From the NCBI RefSeq assembly GCF_001661345.1, contig NW_017962927.1:186001-250000 (forward strand): a stretch of 64,000 bases of DNA, given 5' to 3'. A program made the translations under genes and the position numbers. This DNA is from Ascoidea rubescens DSM 1968 (lineage: Eukaryota > Ascomycota > Saccharomycetes > Ascoideales > Ascoideaceae). Positions 60,996 through 64,000 of this stretch are shown piece after piece (within the stretch, counting starts at the first letter, position 1; every line of letters begins with the position of its first letter). Below the pieces are notes generated by a model, which had not been told where the DNA came from, made no database searches, and was given only the letters and a program-made list of their open reading frames with translations.

Positions 60996-62252
60996 ATGTT
61001 TCAATCTATCAAATTTGGTATAAAATCTAGCACTGTAAGTGATCTTCCAGATATTCTATAATTTTTTCAAATATTTTAGGAGGGAATATAATTTATATTC
61101 AAATAAAATACTCGACAACATAGGTTGAGTGTTAAAGAGTTAGTATAAAACTAAAATCAGATCAGATATTATCAAAAGAAATCTGATTGTTTTTACTTCA
61201 ATAGTTCAATGTGATTTGATGTTGGTTTATTTTATATTCAAGCAAAATCATTAACTAAAGAGTAAACTAATTTGGAAAGAACAAAGGAAAAAGAATTCGA
61301 AAAATTGAATATTTGTTATATTATTATTGTTATTGTTTTTGTTGATATTATGATACTAACACAATTACTTTAAATTTAGAGATCTTTTTCAACCACAGCA
61401 GCAAAAGAAGCTAGTTCACCAATTTACAAAAATCTCCTTACTGGAGCTGTCGGTGTTACTGGATTGACATCTGCTTATTTATTATGGGCAGATTCACATA
61501 GTGCTGAAGCCATGACAGCTGCTGAACATGGTTTACATCCTCCAGCCTTTGGATGGTCTCACAATGGTATGTTTGACACTTTTGACCATGCTGCAATTCG
61601 TCGTGGTTTTCAAGTTTATCGTGAAGTTTGCGCTGCTTGTCACGGATTGGATAGAATTGCTTGGAGAACATTAATAGGTGTTTCTCATACCAATAGTGAA
61701 ATTAAAGAAATTGTTGAAGAACTAGAATATGATGATGAACCTGATGACCAAGGTAAACCAAGAAAGAGAGTCGGTAAATTGGCTGATTACATTCAAAACC
61801 CTTATGATAATGAGCAAGCTGCCAGAGCTGCCAACCAAGGTGCTTTACCGCCAGATTTATCATTAATCATCAAAGCTAGACATGGTGGATGTGATTACAT
61901 TTTCTCATTGTTAACCGGATATCCAGAAGAACCACCAGCAGGTGTTGTATTACCACCAGGATCCAATTACAATCCATACTTTCCAGGTGGAGCTATTGCT
62001 ATGGGCAGAGTTTTGTTTGATGACTTGGTTGAATACGATGATGGTACTCCAGCTACCACTTCCCAAATGGCAAAAGATGTTTCGATTTTCTTAAACTGGG
62101 CATCTGAACCTGAACACGATGAACGTAAAAAAGTTGGATTAAAAGTCTTGGTGGTCACTTCAGCTCTTTACTTGCTCTCTATTTGGGTAAAGAAATTCAA
62201 GTTTGTTGGTCTTAAAAACAGAAAGATTATTTTTAATCCTCCAAAAAATTAA
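60996..62252 (+). CDS. CYT1: Cytochrome c1, one intron
   Basis: Cytochrome c1 is the haem c subunit of respiratory complex III on the inner mitochondrial membrane. The gene is join(60996..61034, 61380..62252), 303 residues. Exon 1 encodes MFQSIKFGIKSST; exon 2 continues RSFSTTAAKEASSP, completing a mitochondrial presequence. A sorting hydrophobic stretch follows (LLTGAVGVTGLTSAYLLWADSHS), then EHGLHPPAFGWSHNGMFDTFDHAAIRRGFQVYREVCAACH with the haem-binding CAACH, GALPPDLSLIIKARHGG, and PPAGVVLPPGSNYNPYFPGGAIAM, where the Met (in IAM) is the axial ligand. The C-terminal anchor is VGLKVLVVTSALYLLSIWVKKFKF. Donor GTAAGT (61035), branch TACTAAC (61354-61360), acceptor TTTAG. Confidence 0.96.
61035..61379 (+). 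other. CYT1 intron
   Basis: 345-nt intron, phase 0, GTAAGT donor, TACTAAC branch, TTTAG acceptor; no snoRNA features seen. Confidence 0.9.
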
Positions 62253-62934
62253 ATTAAATTAAATTAAACCAATTTAAATTACATTGAAATACAATACGAA
62301 ATAAACGAAAATGAAAATAAAATAAAAATTATAAAAATTATAAAAATTATAAAAATTATAAAAATTATAAAAATTATAAAATCAATTTAATTTGATTTAA
62401 ATTATTTTAATGATTTTTTTGTTAATTTTATGTGATATAAATATAATATAATATGATTCTTATGATATTCTTTTAAAACATTTTCAAAACAAAAAAAATC
62501 AAATCACAAATAGATAACAATCTTTAAACAAAAAAAAATCAAAAAAAAACAACAAAATCAAAAATCAAAAATCAAAAACAAAATAAAAACTAAGACCTAC
62601 CATTAATTTCCCTCTACCTCTACAAATAATCTAATTGTCAAGTTTTGCATAAAACATAAAAACAAAATCAGCAGTTGAACAAAAACTTCTTGTTTTTATC
62701 TTTCTTTCCCATCCTCTAATTGTTTATATTCGATTTTTATATTCCATCTTTATCTTAATATTTTTCTATCTTTATCTCACCTACTCAATACACTTTCCGC
62801 CCGTTTCCGTTTTCTCAGCCGTAGCCTGTAAAGCACGTGTCATACACGGGACCCACCACTGAGTTTTTCTGTTTGCATTTTTCAGCACAAACAGCAGAAG
62901 AAGCACAAAACCCTTCACTAACACAGTCAGAGTC
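62253..62934. other. Intergenic, CYT1 3' flank and AIM10 promoter
   Basis: 682 bp. An ATTATAAAA 9-bp tandem array (62329-62382) and A-rich repeats (ATCAAAA) next to CYT1, then pyrimidine-rich and GC-richer sequence with an ACGTGT word (about 62835) before AIM10. Confidence 0.6.
62326..62383. repeat. ATTATAAAA 9-bp tandem array
   Basis: About six copies of the 9-mer AAAATTATA downstream of CYT1. Confidence 0.85.
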
Positions 62935-64000
62935 ATGTTCAGACAAACCTCCAGCCTCTGGAGACAACCTTCTTCGTTATGGCTCAGGAGAAGAGCTCCC
63001 CTGGTGCTGTTTTCCTCGTCTTGTTCTGCTTTTATGCTGAAAGTTTCTCAGAACTATCCCAAAAACATCGCTACTTCGAACCAGGTATTTCGCCAGGAAA
63101 TCGATTTCAAGAACATCACAAAGGCTCCCACCTACGCATTGTTCCAGAAACTAGGCTTGATTTCTTCTTCATCATCAGGAATAATTAACTGGTTGCCTTT
63201 GGGATTGAGAATCTTGAAAAAAGTGGAAAATGTCATACACAAAAGGATGACTGAGATTGGCTGTGATGAGGTTGCCTTGACTTCCTTATCAAGCAAAGAG
63301 CTATGGCAAAAAACTGGAAGATGGGAAAATAATGAGTTATTTAAATTGACAGATTTGAAAAAAGCTGATTACTGTCTTGCAGCCACTTGTGAAGAGGAGA
63401 TTTCTGAAATTGTTAAGTCTAATTTAGATTCATACAAAGATTTACCACTTTTATTATATCAAATAACGAGAAAATACCGAGACGAATTGCGACCAAGGGC
63501 TGGTTTGTTGAGAAGTCGAGAATTTGTAATGAAAGATGCTTATTCATTTCATTTAGATCAAACAGATGCCAAAATGTGTTTTGATCTTTTTAATCAAGCG
63601 TATTACAAAATTTTCAATGACCTAAAAGTTCCTTTTGTTTCGGCATTGGCAGATTCTGGAGAAATTGGTGGTGATTTATCTCTAGAATGGCATTACCCCA
63701 ATGAAAATGGTGAAGATACTTTATTCGAATGTAGCCATTGCAAAAAGATTTCAAACATTGAAAAGCAAGCTTCCTTACCAAACGATAAAAGTAATGAAGC
63801 CAGTGAAGCTAGTGAAGCTAGTGAAGCTAGTGAAGTCAGTAAAGCCAGTGAAACCAGTGAAGCTAGTGTTAGATACTATTTAACTGAAGACAACAATACT
63901 TTGATTGCTGCATACTACCCTAAAGAACGTAAATTAATGTCATCTTTCATCAAAAAGGAAATTCCCGAAATCAATTTAAAACTAAAGGATCAATCTGAAA
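62935..64000 (+). CDS. AIM10: Mitochondrial prolyl-tRNA synthetase (partial, C-terminus beyond window)
   Basis: AIM10 encodes the mitochondrial prolyl-tRNA synthetase, a class II enzyme. The ATG at 62935 gives an Arg/Ser-rich presequence (MFRQTSSLWRQPSSLWLRRR); its three CTG codons would add Ser under a CUG-Ser code, in keeping with a presequence. The catalytic part begins SGIINWLPLGLRILKKVENV, with motif 1-type CDEVALTSLSSKELWQKTGRW, then motif 2 YQITRKYRDELRPRAGLLRSREFVMKDAYSFH. An insertion-type region follows with ADSGEIGGDLSLEWHY and a CSHCKK pair. A Ser-Glu-Ala repeat (63795-63870) sits directly after. The frame is open to the right edge (355 codons seen). No intron. Confidence 0.93.
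   Translation, partial: MFRQTSSLWRQPSSLWLRRRAPLVLFSSSCSAFMLKVSQNYPKNIATSNQVFRQEIDFKNITKAPTYALFQKLGLISSSSSGIINWLPLGLRILKKVENVIHKRMTEIGCDEVALTSLSSKELWQKTGRWENNELFKLTDLKKADYCLAATCEEEISEIVKSNLDSYKDLPLLLYQITRKYRDELRPRAGLLRSREFVMKDAYSFHLDQTDAKMCFDLFNQAYYKIFNDLKVPFVSALADSGEIGGDLSLEWHYPNENGEDTLFECSHCKKISNIEKQASLPNDKSNEASEASEASEASEVSKASETSEASVRYYLTEDNNTLIAAYYPKERKLMSSFIKKEIPEINLKLKDQSE
63795..63870 (+). repeat. 9-bp AGTGAAGCT array in AIM10
   Basis: About eight imperfect copies of AGTGAAGCT encode Ser-Glu-Ala repeats inside the insertion domain of the prolyl-tRNA synthetase. Confidence 0.9.

Overview
This window is nuclear DNA from a budding yeast (Saccharomycotina). The genes are compact and AT-rich. 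Several have short 5'-proximal introns with GTAAGT/GTATGT donors and TACTAAT or TACTAAC branch sites, and many proteins carry long Asn-, Ser- or Asp-rich runs. CTG codons are very scarce. At the alignable sites they fall where homologues carry Ser or another small or polar residue (for example position 5 of the DEATxSID Walker B motif of the ABC transporter, and the YYxG motif of Dbr1). This points to a CUG-Ser yeast. Intron richness and Asn-rich proteins make a Saccharomycopsis/Ascoidea-type lineage plausible, but the species cannot be fixed from this window. Protein residues written here assume CTG=Leu unless stated.

Layout, left to right: SEC16 (-, runs off the left edge); TUF1 (-, mitochondrial EF-Tu, interrupted by an in-frame intein); DBR1 (+); a two-RRM protein (-); QCR6 (-, one intron) divergent from RPL2 (+, one intron); an MNN4-like LicD protein (-); RAM2 (-) divergent from an unrecognised gene (+); FSF1 (+); VPS51 (+); a WSC-type wall sensor (-); HCH1 (-, one intron); an ABCC transporter (+); an unrecognised His/Asn-repeat protein (+); APS1 (+); MIX14 (+, one intron); TPS2 (+); an INP51-like synaptojanin (+); a small coiled-coil protein (-); WBP1 (+); a DMT-family transporter (-) divergent from ARG82 (+); an RGA1/RGA2-type LIM-RhoGAP (+); CYT1 (+, one intron); and mitochondrial prolyl-tRNA synthetase AIM10 (+, runs off the right edge).

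The standout feature is the 346-residue intein in TUF1. It sits between Asp and Cys of the G3 (DCPGH) motif of the GTPase. It has recognisable splicing blocks A, B, F and G, a central LAGLIDADG endonuclease region whose second motif has lost its acidic residue, a Gly-Asn C-terminus instead of His-Asn, and codon usage unlike the flanking exteins. Other notable patterns are GC-rich islands that punctuate the AT-rich background at gene ends and promoters, in-frame minisatellites in SEC16, DBR1, AIM10 and the His/Asn-repeat gene, and a recurring TATGCATA promoter word. The genes are ordinary housekeeping functions (secretion, mitochondrial respiration and translation, cell wall and phosphoinositide signalling), and I see no functional clustering. 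I found no convincing tRNA genes, transposons or viral remnants.
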